DNA of 64,000 nt, taken from assembly GCF_900116365.1 (NCBI RefSeq), contig NZ_FPAG01000006.1, forward strand, positions 124,001 through 188,000, in the 5' to 3' direction. The notes under the pieces were generated by a model that did not search any database, had not been told where the DNA came from, and worked only from the letters and a program-made list of their open reading frames with translations. Positions 1 to 9,139 of this stretch are shown in pieces. How positions within the stretch are numbered: position 1 is the stretch's first letter; each line of letters opens with the position of its first letter. Made by a program: the position numbers and the translations under genes. Source of the stretch: Zhouia amylolytica. GTDB lineage: Bacteria > Bacteroidota > Bacteroidia > Flavobacteriales > Flavobacteriaceae.

Positions 1-89
1 CTGACTTCATTAAAGTATTTTTTGAGTGTCTGCTTCGAGGATTCAGGAATCACATATATTTGGTCAAGAATATGGTCAATAGTCATCAT
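1..89 (-). CDS. Start of a probable Crp/Fnr-family protein (partial)
   Basis: An open frame starts at a double ATG (87-89 and 84-86) on the minus strand and runs off the left edge. The visible residues begin MMTIDHILDQIY and continue into a helix rich in K and E. This resembles the short N-terminal helix of Bacteroidota Crp/Fnr cyclic-nucleotide-binding regulators, which starts with an I..IL..IYPIP-type segment. No effector or HTH domain lies inside the window, so the family is inferred from about 29 residues only. The TfoX-like gene ends 26 bp upstream of it on the same strand. Confidence 0.4.
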   Translation of the reverse strand, partial: MMTIDHILDQIYVIPESSKQTLKKYFNEV

Positions 90-115
90 ATACGGTTGAG
101 GTCTAATTTTTAAGG

Positions 116-457
116 CTACTTTTTCTTACTTGATTTAGCTTTTGGGTTATATTTCAGGCACAATTGAATCCAATAATTCAGATCCTGATCCAAATCGATC
201 CCTTCAGGTTCTACAAAAACAAAGCCCTTCATAGGGCGTCCCGTAAAGTCCATTTCGCGACAACCTTTTTCTTGTAAGGCCTTATCATAGATTTCCGGAT
301 CAATGCGTGCCATCAAATTGTCTTTAACAACTCCTACACACATTTTATCCTCAACCATAAAACAGAGCCCTCCCATCATTTTCTTTTCCTCAAAAGAGAT
401 ATGCTTCTCTTTAAGGGAAAGCCTGATGCGATCTGCTAAAAAATTATCATATGCCAT
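116..457 (-). CDS. TfoX/Sxy N-terminal domain protein
   Basis: This 113-residue protein consists almost entirely of a TfoX N-terminal-like domain. The conserved features are the MMGGLCFMVEDKM segment (residues about 27-39), the following V.DNLMARI strand, and a GRPMKGFVFV turn near residue 73. The C-terminus is a lysine-rich tail (KAKSSKKK). In gammaproteobacteria Sxy/TfoX promotes competence gene expression, but the short stand-alone versions in Bacteroidota have no established role, so no competence function is claimed. The ATG lies 22 bp below the stop of the PLP decarboxylase gene, so co-transcription is possible. Confidence 0.75.
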   Translation of the reverse strand: MAYDNFLADRIRLSLKEKHISFEEKKMMGGLCFMVEDKMCVGVVKDNLMARIDPEIYDKALQEKGCREMDFTGRPMKGFVFVEPEGIDLDQDLNYWIQLCLKYNPKAKSSKKK

Positions 458-479
458 TTATCCCTATTTATTGTGATGG

Positions 480-1877
480 TTAGTTACTTCTAACAATTTC
501 TAATGCCTTTTTAAATGATTTTACAGAAGTAGTGATATCATGTTCAGTGGTTGCCCAGGAGCAAATGCTAACCCTTATGACTCTTTTACCAGACCACAAA
601 GAACCACCAAGCCAACACGTTCTTAGCTTTTGTATGGTACCTAAAACTCTTTCTGTAAGTTCATCGGTGTCACACCGAACGATTATTTGATTAAAAACCA
701 CATCATTTTCCACATAAAACCCCTTTATCTGTGTGATTTCATTCGCAAACTGTTTAGCTCGGTGATGCATGGTTAAAATCATTTCATCTACACCTTGTTT
801 CCCAAGGTGCCTCAGTATGGCCCATAACTCAATAATCCTTGCTCTTCTCGACATTTCCGGAGTAAAGAACATACCATCTCTTTCTGAGCTTTCAATGATA
901 TAACTTCCAGACATGTGCAGCGCTGAGGTCATAGCTTCCGGGTCCGAGCATAAAACAATGCCACAGTCATAAGGAGTATTAAGCGTTTTGTGACCATCAA
1001 CCGCCCATGAAGATGCATGCTCCATTCCTTTCGTTAAGTACTTCAATTCATTTACAGCCCCAGCCCATAATCCGAATGCCCCGTCAATATGTACCCATGC
1101 GCCCACTTTATTCGCTTTCTTGCAAATGCGGTCAAAGTCATCAAAAGCCCCACTGTTTACATTTCCCGCTTGAAGAATCAAAATGGTATTTGCGTCTAAT
1201 TCCGGAATCGAATCATATAAGATCCTGCCTTGATCGTCGACATCTACCCACTCAATATTTTCTGTTCCCAAGCCTAATATTCCGATGGCTTTTAAAACGG
1301 TTGAATGTGCTTGTTTACCGGTTACAATTCTGATTTCTGGAGCATTCCTTAGTCCTTTTTTATTGATATCCCATTGATTTCTTTCCAGAATACGATATCT
1401 GGCGGCAGCCAAACCACACAAATTCGCGGAAGAGGTTCCACTTACAAAACCTGCAGAGGTATGCTGCGGCAAATTAAATAAATTAATTAGCCATTTTTCA
1501 ACCACCGATTCTAATTTGCTTCCAATAGGGGAGAGCACATTCATGGCTGGTGCCTGATCCCAATAAGTGCCCAGGTTTTTGGCAGCCAATCCTACAGGAA
1601 CAACACTACCACATACAAATCCAAAATACCTTCCTCCCAAAGTAGCGGTTGTCGCAGGACTCCCATAAGTGTTTAATTGTTCAATGACGCTGGAAGCCTC
1701 CGTAGGGTTTTCAGGGAGTTCTTCGTCGAAAGCAGACAAGTTCTTCAGCGCTGCCTCTGTCGGATAAACCTCCCGGTCAAAAATTCTTTCTAAATATTCA
1801 TAGGAATACTGTTGGGCCTGGTTAAATATGTTCTTGTTCCTTAGGTCCAGAAACATTTTGTCTTGTAGCTTGCTCAT
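480..1877 (-). CDS. PLP-dependent group II amino-acid decarboxylase-like protein
   Basis: This is a 465-residue cytosolic fold-type I PLP enzyme. The cofactor lysine is recognisable as K297 in SWAVDGHKTLN, preceded by the VHIDGAFG motif, whose aspartate pairs with the pyridine nitrogen. A substrate-side VSGTSSANLCGL segment sits near residue 145. These belong to the group II decarboxylase family (aromatic amino acid, glutamate and cysteine-sulfinate decarboxylases). The substrate cannot be assigned: the family includes decarboxylases, aldehyde synthases and lyases. Length is normal and the ATG at 1877 is well placed. Neighbours are redox and stress genes rather than a biosynthetic pathway. 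Confidence 0.85.
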   Translation of the reverse strand: MSKLQDKMFLDLRNKNIFNQAQQYSYEYLERIFDREVYPTEAALKNLSAFDEELPENPTEASSVIEQLNTYGSPATTATLGGRYFGFVCGSVVPVGLAAKNLGTYWDQAPAMNVLSPIGSKLESVVEKWLINLFNLPQHTSAGFVSGTSSANLCGLAAARYRILERNQWDINKKGLRNAPEIRIVTGKQAHSTVLKAIGILGLGTENIEWVDVDDQGRILYDSIPELDANTILILQAGNVNSGAFDDFDRICKKANKVGAWVHIDGAFGLWAGAVNELKYLTKGMEHASSWAVDGHKTLNTPYDCGIVLCSDPEAMTSALHMSGSYIIESSERDGMFFTPEMSRRARIIELWAILRHLGKQGVDEMILTMHHRAKQFANEITQIKGFYVENDVVFNQIIVRCDTDELTERVLGTIQKLRTCWLGGSLWSGKRVIRVSICSWATTEHDITTSVKSFKKALEIVRSN

Positions 1878-2010
1878 TGTAGTATAATTAATGCGAAAGA
1901 TGTTGCCTGAGGTTTGTCTTGATAAATGGTTTATAAAACCTTCCGATCAAACCTGTTTTTTATTAATATGAAGATAGCTAAATTTTGTGAGATCTTTCAC
2001 GACGGAACCA

Positions 2011-2043
2011 TGAAGGTGATTAAAACATATTTAATCACCTTCA
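2011..2043. terminator. 14-bp perfect hairpin between the decarboxylase and quinone reductase genes
   Basis: TGAAGGTGATTAAA (2011-2024) is the exact inverted repeat of 2030-2043, with a five-base loop. It lies 18 bp past the stop of the quinone reductase gene (minus strand) and 133 bp before the decarboxylase ATG. There is no long T tract on the minus strand, so it may be a terminator, a transcript-stabilising stem or an operator. Confidence 0.5.
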
Positions 2044-2061
2044 GTTGGTTTTTAGTGCATG

Positions 2062-2640
2062 TTATTTATGCTGACTTCCCAAGCTTTCTACTTTTTTCAA
2101 CCATTTTGATCTAAATTCATCTTTAGATAATCGTATAGGGCCTATAGCGGTGATACCGACTTTTTTAACGCCAATATAATGCAGGGTTCCTTTTTTCAGG
2201 GCATTATGACTCGGGCTGCCATAGTTCAACTTATAGTACCATCCGGGTTGGTCTAAGGTGCATATAAGACGTGCCGTCTTTCCCGTCAGACATTTATCGC
2301 TAAATAAGGAGTTTTCTCTTTTCTTAAAGGCAAATCCGGGAAGCAAAACCCGGTCGAGTAAACCTTTCATCATTGCAGGCACAGAACTCCACCAAACAGG
2401 ATAAACCCAAACTAAATGTTCAGCCCATTTTAAATGGTCCTGAACCATTATCAGATCAGGCTCCAATTCGGTGCGCTTTCGATACCCGAATTGAAGATTA
2501 GGGTTAAAGTCTAGATCCCGGATATTTATTTCTTTGACTTCAGCGCCAGACTTTACAGCTCCGTTCTTATAAGCCTCTGCTAGGCCAAAATTAAAACTCT
2601 CCTTGTCAGGATGCCCGTTTATAATGAGTATTCTTTTCAT
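2062..2640 (-). CDS. NAD(P)H dehydrogenase (quinone), flavodoxin-like fold
   Basis: This 192-residue protein has the NQO1/MdaB/KefF-like flavodoxin fold. It starts with a strand followed by INGHPDKESFN (FMN phosphate loop, residues 7-17). The central WVYPVWWSSVPAMMKGLLDRVL segment is the family signature that contacts the flavin. A late GSPSHNALKKGTLHYIGV stretch also fits the family. Expected role: two-electron reduction of quinones or related electrophiles in the cytosol. It stands 25 bp downstream of the small membrane protein gene and may be read together with it and the Crp/Fnr gene further upstream. Confidence 0.85.
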   Translation of the reverse strand: MKRILIINGHPDKESFNFGLAEAYKNGAVKSGAEVKEINIRDLDFNPNLQFGYRKRTELEPDLIMVQDHLKWAEHLVWVYPVWWSSVPAMMKGLLDRVLLPGFAFKKRENSLFSDKCLTGKTARLICTLDQPGWYYKLNYGSPSHNALKKGTLHYIGVKKVGITAIGPIRLSKDEFRSKWLKKVESLGSQHK

Positions 2641-2665
2641 AAGTGTATTTAATGTAGGTGAAGAA

Positions 2666-3004
2666 TTAGAGGAATCTTTTTATTTGTGTTTCCAGAATGC
2701 TGCCGGTTAATCCCTCTTTTTCGAAGAATTTAAATAAGATAAAAGAGGTAGGAGCGGTTAAAAACGCAGTACAAATCAAGAAGGTAGCAAGCCCCCCAAG
2801 GATGGCTAAAACTTGTGTTGCCGTATCTCCAATATATGTGGTGATGCCGCCTTGAGAATGATGAATATAAAGGTAAACATCTATAGAGTAATTGTAAAAA
2901 CGGCAGGAGGTTTCATAAATGAGCCAGGCTGGATAAAACCACCTTCTTACAGGTACCCACCAGGGGCCCCAAATTGATGTTAATTGTTTGTTGGTTGCTT
3001 CCAT
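2666..3004 (-). CDS. Small hydrophobic protein of unknown function
   Basis: I do not recognise this 112-residue protein. It has a tryptophan- and proline-rich start (IWGPWWVPVRRWFYPAWLIYE), a tyrosine-rich middle, and one clear membrane segment at about residues 63-92 (VLAILGGLATFLICTAFLTAP followed by FILF). The C-terminal end is amphipathic and charged. It lies between the Crp/Fnr gene (56 bp upstream) and the quinone reductase (25 bp downstream), all on one strand. No function can be given. Confidence 0.6.
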   Translation of the reverse strand: MEATNKQLTSIWGPWWVPVRRWFYPAWLIYETSCRFYNYSIDVYLYIHHSQGGITTYIGDTATQVLAILGGLATFLICTAFLTAPTSFILFKFFEKEGLTGSILETQIKRFL

Positions 3005-3060
3005 TTTTTAAATCTTTTTTCAAAGATCAGGGTAACCGAAGCCATATCATTTGATATAGA

Positions 3061-3642
3061 TCAAATTCGTTTTTTAGGGGTTCTTATTCTACTCAAAGTC
3101 TCCAGGGTAATTCCCAAATAAGAAGCAATATGGGTTAGCGGAATCCGATTGATAATGTCGGGGTAAATGCTGAGCAGGTGAGTATACCTTTCTTCTGCCT
3201 TGTTAAACTGAATCGTATATAAGCGTTCACAGAGACCGAGCATGGTTTCAGTAACGACCTTGCTGATAAAACGTTCGAAGTCATGATGTTTCGCAGTGAG
3301 AAGATCCATGGTGTCTTTTGTAAATTCAAGTGCTATAGAATCTTCTACAAATTCGACATAATGAGGACTTGGCTGATCGCTGAAAAAGCTCACAATAGGG
3401 GCCATAAACTGTTTTTCGAAAGAAAACCAATCCGATATATCTTTCCCGTCTTTTAAATAATAGGCCCGCGCACAACCTTGTAAAATTAAATGAACCTTTT
3501 TGGAGTATTCTCCTTCACGTACTACAACATCTCGCTTTTGGAAGCTTTCAATGTTTGAATGAGCAATTAGTTCCTGGCGACATTCAGGAGATAAAGGAGT
3601 ATAGATTGCTCCAAGTTCATCTAAGGTTTTTTCAATATTCAT
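3061..3642 (-). CDS. Crp/Fnr-family transcriptional regulator
   Basis: This 193-residue regulator has a cyclic-nucleotide-binding-like beta-roll at residues about 20-115, with VVVREGEYSKKVHLILQG matching the strand-turn-strand pattern. A dimerisation helix follows, then a short C-terminal helix-turn-helix ending LTHIASYLGITLETLSRIR. This layout is typical of the many Bacteroidota Crp/Fnr paralogues whose ligand is unknown. No Fnr-type cysteine cluster is present, so oxygen sensing by an iron-sulfur cluster is unlikely. It heads a minus-strand run with the small membrane protein and the quinone reductase, which are plausible targets. Confidence 0.85.
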   Translation of the reverse strand: MNIEKTLDELGAIYTPLSPECRQELIAHSNIESFQKRDVVVREGEYSKKVHLILQGCARAYYLKDGKDISDWFSFEKQFMAPIVSFFSDQPSPHYVEFVEDSIALEFTKDTMDLLTAKHHDFERFISKVVTETMLGLCERLYTIQFNKAEERYTHLLSIYPDIINRIPLTHIASYLGITLETLSRIRTPKKRI

Positions 3643-3731
3643 GGTTCTAATGGAACTACAATTATTTGGTTTATTTCATGCTATATTAAAGGAATGCAAG
3701 TATCGGTAATAGGGTATCATGAAAGCATCCT

Positions 3732-4202
3732 TCATTCAACTGTGGTGTTCGGATTATGTCCAATCTTAAAATTACAGGAATTAGCAATAAAACACATTTT
3801 ATTAGCCTCTTCGTGCAATTCATTTGCCTTTTCGATGTTACTGGGATCAGTTATTTTCACCTGGGGGTTGAGCGTAACTGCGGTAAATTTTCCACTACCG
3901 TTGGCCATTTCCTCCATAACCCCCGTAGCATGATCCAGATATTCGGTCACCACGATTTTGTGTAAAGAGCATAGATGCAGATACCATAACATATGACAAG
4001 CCGATAGCGAGGACAGAAAAAGGTCTTCCGGATTATAGCGGGTCTTATCACCCATAAATGAAGGATCAGATGAACCCGAAATAGCATCGTATTTTCCCTC
4101 AGCTATAATGGTATGGTTACGATTATACGAATTGTAATTAAGGGTGCCTTTTCCTTCATTACCCGTCCATTCAACCTTGACTTGGTAGTTGTGTTGTTTC
4201 AT
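3732..4202 (-). CDS. OsmC/Ohr-family peroxide-reductase-like protein
   Basis: The 156-residue sequence follows the OsmC fold. A central helix, YNPEDLFLSSLSACHMLWYLHLC (written here only as its landmarks), carries the first cysteine in SLSACHM near residue 69. The second cysteine is in the late helix ANKMCFIANSCNF near residues 136-143. In OsmC/Ohr these paired cysteines reduce organic hydroperoxides in the cytosol. The sequence also keeps the NP.V.ITD segment between the helices. The gene stands alone, ending 89 bp before the Crp/Fnr start, and fits a stress-response neighbourhood. Confidence 0.85.
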   Translation of the reverse strand: MKQHNYQVKVEWTGNEGKGTLNYNSYNRNHTIIAEGKYDAISGSSDPSFMGDKTRYNPEDLFLSSLSACHMLWYLHLCSLHKIVVTEYLDHATGVMEEMANGSGKFTAVTLNPQVKITDPSNIEKANELHEEANKMCFIANSCNFKIGHNPNTTVE

Positions 4203-4382
4203 GCTAGTTTATAAAATTATATTGTTTGCAGTCTTTGCCTGTAATGGGGTCTATCCCCCGAATAATGGCGTATTAAGACCCGGAGTACAACATTTGCATA
4301 ACGGATCCCAAAGATAACAGCCTTCTTTTAAAAGATTGCAGCGATTCACTAATATTGTTTAAGGTAAGGCTCAACTGGCACC

Positions 4383-5495
4383 TTAATTGCCGGTGCCTTT
4401 ATTGCGATAATAGTAATTAATGGCATCCGAATTACTTTCTATAATATCGGGTCTGTTGTCTTTATTCAAATCGGCGAGAATGATATCATAGGTATGAAGT
4501 GCTTCATCGCTCAGACTGATTTCCTTCCACGAAGCCCCTTTATTAAAATTCAGAAAGACCTTATTGGGTGACCCTGAATTGGCCACAACGATATCAATAC
4601 TACCATTCCCGTCTATATCTCCAAGATCCAGAGAATAGGAAGGGTCGGAGGCAGGATCAAAAATCATTTTTCTACCATAGTTTATTTCTTTACTCCCGAA
4701 GTAAATAACGTTTGGCTCTTCGATATTCGCAGTAATAATATCCGGATAACCGTCCTGATCAATGTCTGCCACCCCTACAGATCGTGTTTCATCGGTTCCA
4801 TTGCCAAAAGGAATCTTTTGATTAAAATGTAAACCACCATCATTCAGGTAAATGTAATTTTGTTGACCGTCACGATTGGCTAAAATTAAGTCTTGCTTAC
4901 CATCCATATTTATGTCAGCTACTTCCACATCGATGGTTGAGTCATCTTTTATTCCGAAGTATACTGTTTCAGTGAACTTTCCTTTTCCATTATTTAAGCA
5001 TATCTCGTTTTCTTTTCCCCGGTTGGTGATTAAAATATCAATATCCCCATCAGAATCAATATCCGCTGTTTTTAAGTTCCGGGTAGGGGAGTATGGGTTT
5101 CCAAAATGATCGGCCCTTATGAAATTTCCTTTGCCGTCATTTAAGTAAAGAGCATTGGGAGCCATATCATTACCAACGGCCACATCCAGATCACCGTCGC
5201 CATCAAAATCTGCCAATTCTGTTGCATAACTGGTTTCAGCGATATGGTCCAGTAACTTAGATACGGTAAATATCCCGTGCCCGCTGTTATAGAATACCTT
5301 ATTATATTCAGGCCAATGCCGTCCGTTAGCAACAATAATATCTATATCCCCGTCATTATCAATATCACCGGCACTTACCGAAGCCGATTTTTTCATGTCG
5401 GTACCTAATACATATCTCGAACTTGAAACAAATTCAATTTCCTGACTTAAGATGAAGCATGGTAGCAGTGAGAAAACGTATAACAGATGTTTCAT
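4383..5495 (-). CDS. Secreted FG-GAP/VCBS repeat protein
   Basis: This 370-residue protein has a short signal peptide (MKHLLYVFSLLPCFILSQ). It then has about seven repeats with calcium-loop motifs of the D.D.DG..D type, for example DIDNDGDIDI, DFDGDGDLDV, DIDSDGDIDI, DIDQDGYPDI and DIDGNGSIDI. The pattern predicts an integrin-alpha-like seven-bladed beta-propeller stabilised by calcium, exported from the cell. There is no catalytic domain and no obvious type IX secretion C-terminal domain; the chain stops soon after the last blade. Binding partner unknown. Confidence 0.85.
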   Translation of the reverse strand: MKHLLYVFSLLPCFILSQEIEFVSSSRYVLGTDMKKSASVSAGDIDNDGDIDIIVANGRHWPEYNKVFYNSGHGIFTVSKLLDHIAETSYATELADFDGDGDLDVAVGNDMAPNALYLNDGKGNFIRADHFGNPYSPTRNLKTADIDSDGDIDILITNRGKENEICLNNGKGKFTETVYFGIKDDSTIDVEVADINMDGKQDLILANRDGQQNYIYLNDGGLHFNQKIPFGNGTDETRSVGVADIDQDGYPDIITANIEEPNVIYFGSKEINYGRKMIFDPASDPSYSLDLGDIDGNGSIDIVVANSGSPNKVFLNFNKGASWKEISLSDEALHTYDIILADLNKDNRPDIIESNSDAINYYYRNKGTGN

Positions 5496-5617
5496 GGTTT
5501 TTGGATTGAATGTAATGTTTTGACTTAGATGTTGATATAAATATACTTAAAAGAGAGCAAGGTCTGTGAATTGAACTATGATCTAACTGATTTAAAGAGA
5601 ATGTAGCTTACAGGGCT

Positions 5618-6541
5618 TTATTTCCAATTTTCATCGATGATTTGAAAGGTAATTGCTTTGCCCACTTCACTGCCTTCCGCTACCGAAGAAGCTACTCCGC
5701 TCCATCCCGTTCTGGCGTCTCCAATGATAAACAATCCTTTAATATCGGTTTCTTTGGAATCGTCAACTTTGTAAATCTCCATTCCCATAAACCCTTCTTC
5801 TTTGGGTACTCCCAAAGACTTGGCAAAATCCGTATACTCGGTCGATTTCGTATCAGGTATAAAACCGCCTTCCCTTTCGATGATTTGTCCGCCTTCGAGG
5901 GCTATAGATTGTAATATTCCATGGTTAGAATTCAACAGTATGATTTTTTCCTCCATGATGGGGATACCATTCAGTTTAAGATTTTCCACAATAGCCTCAT
6001 CTAATACCGGTTCTCCATTGGTAAATACAATAACATCATTAGACCAATGCTTGATTTTTTTTGCGAACATAGTTGCCATTGCAGCATCACCGATTACAGC
6101 CAGTTTCTTATCTGCCATTTCAAAACCGTCACAAAATGGACAAGGGTAGACGGAGGAGCCATACACCTCTTTCAGGCCCTTAATCCCAATGCTTTCGATA
6201 TTATCACGGTGTCCCGTTGCGATAATGACTCTTCTGGAATCGTATACAGCGTTTTCTGTTTCAACGCGGAATCCACTTTCATTAGATATTAGCTGCAACG
6301 CCTTTTCGTTTTTATAGACCACCGACGGGTACTTGGCCATTTGCTTTTTGGCAGTTTCAAAAATCTCCGTAGGATGTTTTCCATCTTGAGTCAAAAAGCC
6401 ATGAGAATGTTTTGTAACCATATTTCTTGGTCTCTCCGTATTCAATACAAGTGTTTGTATTCTACTGCGACCTAATACAAGGGCGGCGCTCATTCCAGCA
6501 GGACCACCACCAATTATAATAACTTCAAGAGTCTTATTCAT
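5618..6541 (-). CDS. NAD(P)/FAD-dependent oxidoreductase, thioredoxin-reductase-like
   Basis: A 307-residue flavoprotein with an N-terminal FAD site IIIGGGPAGMSAA (residues 8-20), a central disulfide CPFC (C134, C137) in the YPCPFCDGFE segment, and a C-terminal FAD contact near FIIGDARTG. The order matches low-molecular-weight thioredoxin reductases. However, the stand-alone CPFCDG variant with an early KHSHGFLTQDG segment is typical of thioredoxin-reductase-like proteins of uncertain substrate (HcpT/GliT-like or ferredoxin-dependent). It acts in the cytosol. No thioredoxin gene is adjacent. The exact electron donor and acceptor are not determined. Confidence 0.85.
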   Translation of the reverse strand: MNKTLEVIIIGGGPAGMSAALVLGRSRIQTLVLNTERPRNMVTKHSHGFLTQDGKHPTEIFETAKKQMAKYPSVVYKNEKALQLISNESGFRVETENAVYDSRRVIIATGHRDNIESIGIKGLKEVYGSSVYPCPFCDGFEMADKKLAVIGDAAMATMFAKKIKHWSNDVIVFTNGEPVLDEAIVENLKLNGIPIMEEKIILLNSNHGILQSIALEGGQIIEREGGFIPDTKSTEYTDFAKSLGVPKEEGFMGMEIYKVDDSKETDIKGLFIIGDARTGWSGVASSVAEGSEVGKAITFQIIDENWK

Positions 6542-6699
6542 GTTTTTATTCTTTCGATTTAACTTGTAAACAACACTGTTCTGTAAGATTTATTACATGG
6601 TTTAAATAGCTAATTTAGCAAATGCTTAGCGATTAGGAAATTTATAACCTCTTAGAGAAATTGGGATTCATGAGGAGGCATGCGGTAGCCATTAACTTT

Positions 6700-7884
6700 T
6701 TATGGGGTAAGCCTCACATACTTTAAAAGAGTTCTGTAAATATCTCTTACTTCCGTTGTCCCGTTCTTGGTATCCGAGGTGTTGACAAATACGATAATAC
6801 CCATATTATGTTCCCTTAAGAAATAAGCGTGAGTAAGAATACCAAAATCACTGCCACTATGACCAATTTTTTCTGAATCCACACTCCAAAAAATCCCTTT
6901 TCTAAAATCAGATGAAACCGGATCTTTCATCATTTCCTTGTAACTCTCAGCGGTTAATAAATTATCTTCACCTTCATACCCACGAATCATAGCATTTAAA
7001 AACTTACCATAATCAACCACGTTGGTCATGAAATTTCCATCAGGATACGTTATGAGATCGTATTCCGGAATCGGATGTCCATACCAATATAAGGTTGAAG
7101 CGTTCTTTGACTCATAACTTTTTCCTCGCCAGCCCGAATTATTCATTTCAAGCGGATTAAGGATATGTTTTTTTATGAAGCTGGTATAACTTTCTCCCGA
7201 TACCTGTTCAATTATATATGCGGCAATATTAGCTCCCATATTACTGTATTTATAGGTGCTTCCAGGTTTGTTGGTGGAAAAGTTTTGCTTTTCATCATAC
7301 CATATTTGTCCCCTCACATACTGTTTTTTAATAAATTCACTGAACGTCATCATCTCATTTGCATTGAGCAATTCAACCCATTTTTCTACTTCCAATTTTA
7401 TATCCTTGTCAGCTAAATGGGTGTAAAACGGCGGGATCTTCTTTTTAAATACATACGTATTTAAATATGTTTCACCATCAAGAATACTGGAAGTGTGATT
7501 TGCAAGCTGTTGTATGGTTATGTTGTCACCTGGGAAATTCGGATTAACAATTTTAAACGGTAGGTGTTTATTGATAGGATCATTCAAATTCAATTTTCCA
7601 ATTTCTTGAGCTTTCATTAAGGCAACGGCAAGCAAGGTTTTTGAAATAGAAGCAATGGGTTGCTCTGTATAACGAGTGTAGGCTATTTGGGATTTTAAAT
7701 CAGCGTAACCAAAGCCCCCTGAATAGACAAGGCTATCGCTGTTTACAATCGCTACACCAAAGCCAACAACCGAACTTTTTTTACTTAACGCTGTTAACTC
7801 CGAAGTGATTGAATCTTTTATACTTTGTGATTTAACCGATACATTAGTAAGTAAGAATAATACAGGAATAATGGATTTGTACAT
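6700..7884 (-). CDS. Exported serine hydrolase of the class C beta-lactamase/PBP fold
   Basis: The 394-residue protein has a signal peptide (MYKSIIPVLFLLTNVSVKSQ) and all three motifs of the fold: S79-I-S-K82 (nucleophile and general base), Y213-S-N215, and H342-S-G344 in place of KTG. This set describes the esterase/peptidase branch around family S12 (AmpC, EstB, D-aminopeptidase). Antibiotic hydrolysis is not implied. A large insertion lies between the first two motifs (about residues 135-205). It acts in the periplasm or outside. It is a single-gene unit at the edge of the accessory region. Confidence 0.88.
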   Translation of the reverse strand: MYKSIIPVLFLLTNVSVKSQSIKDSITSELTALSKKSSVVGFGVAIVNSDSLVYSGGFGYADLKSQIAYTRYTEQPIASISKTLLAVALMKAQEIGKLNLNDPINKHLPFKIVNPNFPGDNITIQQLANHTSSILDGETYLNTYVFKKKIPPFYTHLADKDIKLEVEKWVELLNANEMMTFSEFIKKQYVRGQIWYDEKQNFSTNKPGSTYKYSNMGANIAAYIIEQVSGESYTSFIKKHILNPLEMNNSGWRGKSYESKNASTLYWYGHPIPEYDLITYPDGNFMTNVVDYGKFLNAMIRGYEGEDNLLTAESYKEMMKDPVSSDFRKGIFWSVDSEKIGHSGSDFGILTHAYFLREHNMGIIVFVNTSDTKNGTTEVRDIYRTLLKYVRLTP

Positions 7885-7977
7885 TAAAACGACATTTTAC
7901 GATAAAAGTAAGACGAGGAGATACTGATTATGTTACATCGTATTTTATTTATAGATATCGGTTTAAGCTATGAGTTG

Positions 7978-8499
7978 TTACTTATAGACCTTTTTTTTAT
8001 TCTTGTTCGATTGAATTGATTTGGTCAGATAGTAGACTATAGGAATAAAAATAAGTCCCATCGATATGGGTAAAAACCAAATTCCTAGTCCGTCCGAAAT
8101 ACCGTTTGCGTTTTGAATGGTTCGATATACGATAAGTCCGAATATGATTAAAATCACCAATTTTAAAAGTCGTAGCAATCGGGTTGCAAGGGTATATTGT
8201 TGAGCGGCATTTTCTTCGTTAATGGTACCTGGATAATTAAAAAGATGTGGGTGTTTATTCAAAATCGTTAACCCGATGAATAAAAATGACGATATGATAG
8301 GTAAGGTCAGAATACTCCCTTTGGTCCCATATCCGTCTGCTTCTCCAGCCCCATTATAATGAATCGGAATAGTTTCTGGTAACGTACTATAATTTAGTAA
8401 GGTCAGGATCCAAATTCCTATCAATGCACTCCAACCAATAAATTCAATGACCTTATCAGCCGGCGTTAATGGCAGTTTTATTTTTGGTTGCATACTCAT
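7978..8499 (-). CDS. DUF1648-domain membrane protein
   Basis: This 173-residue integral membrane protein has about four hydrophobic helices (roughly 19-40, 66-84, 110-127 and 138-158). After the first helix comes the pattern LPETIPIHYNGAGEADGYG, the hallmark of DUF1648 (residues about 44-62). DUF1648 occurs in SdpI-like immunity proteins and in many unlinked membrane proteins, and its role is unknown. Its start lies 4 bp after the stop of the VOC gene, so the two are probably one transcript. An alternative ATG exists two codons in. Confidence 0.8.
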   Translation of the reverse strand: MSMQPKIKLPLTPADKVIEFIGWSALIGIWILTLLNYSTLPETIPIHYNGAGEADGYGTKGSILTLPIISSFLFIGLTILNKHPHLFNYPGTINEENAAQQYTLATRLLRLLKLVILIIFGLIVYRTIQNANGISDGLGIWFLPISMGLIFIPIVYYLTKSIQSNKNKKKVYK

Positions 8500-8503
8500 T
8501 CAT

Positions 8504-9013
8504 TTACTCTTGATAGGCCCCTGAAGAATAGGTCAATTCATAACTATGGGTATATATTTCAAATACGATTCCAAATGGATCTTCGACATAAACCATTTTA
8601 TATGGCTTTTCATTCGGATAATATGACCGTATAGGCATTCTTTGTTTTCCTCCGGCCTCAACAATCTTTTTTGTCAAATTTTCTATGTCAGGGTCCTGGA
8701 CACAAAAATGAAAAAGTCCTGTGTTAAATGGATTGAATTCCGGTGCTTCTTTAATTCCATGTGGGAATGAAAAAAGTTCAATTCCAATGCCGTCAGATGT
8801 CGACATATGAGCAATTTCAAATTGCTCCCAATCCTCTCCAAATACATCAATACACATCTGTCCTATAGCAGTTTCCCTCTCTTTCTTAACAGTTGATGGA
8901 GGCATAATTACATACCATCCCATAACGCTCTCATAGAAATCAACCGCTTTATTAATATCCGGGACGGTTATTCCAATATGAGAAAAGGATTTTGGATACT
9001 TGATTTCTTTCAT
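8504..9013 (-). CDS. VOC-family (glyoxalase/bleomycin-resistance fold) protein
   Basis: A 169-residue vicinal-oxygen-chelate protein with two beta-alpha-beta-beta-beta modules. The first module opens with SHIGITVPDINKAVDFYESVMGW; the second carries GLFHFCVQDPDIENLTKKI and ends in VYVEDPFGIVFEIY. Putative metal ligands are H12 and the late glutamate in FEIY. The family includes lactoylglutathione lyase, epimerases and extradiol dioxygenases, and the substrate cannot be read from the sequence. It precedes the DUF1648 gene with a 4-bp gap. Confidence 0.85.
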   Translation of the reverse strand: MKEIKYPKSFSHIGITVPDINKAVDFYESVMGWYVIMPPSTVKKERETAIGQMCIDVFGEDWEQFEIAHMSTSDGIGIELFSFPHGIKEAPEFNPFNTGLFHFCVQDPDIENLTKKIVEAGGKQRMPIRSYYPNEKPYKMVYVEDPFGIVFEIYTHSYELTYSSGAYQE

Positions 9014-9139
9014 AATTGTATGTTTAAAATTGATTAAAGTATTAGTTTTTAAAAATTATTCAGGAGAAAAGCTCGGGTATCTTTTCAAATAAGGCTTTGA
9101 ATTCATATAATATACAATGAGCAATTAAAGGACTTATAT

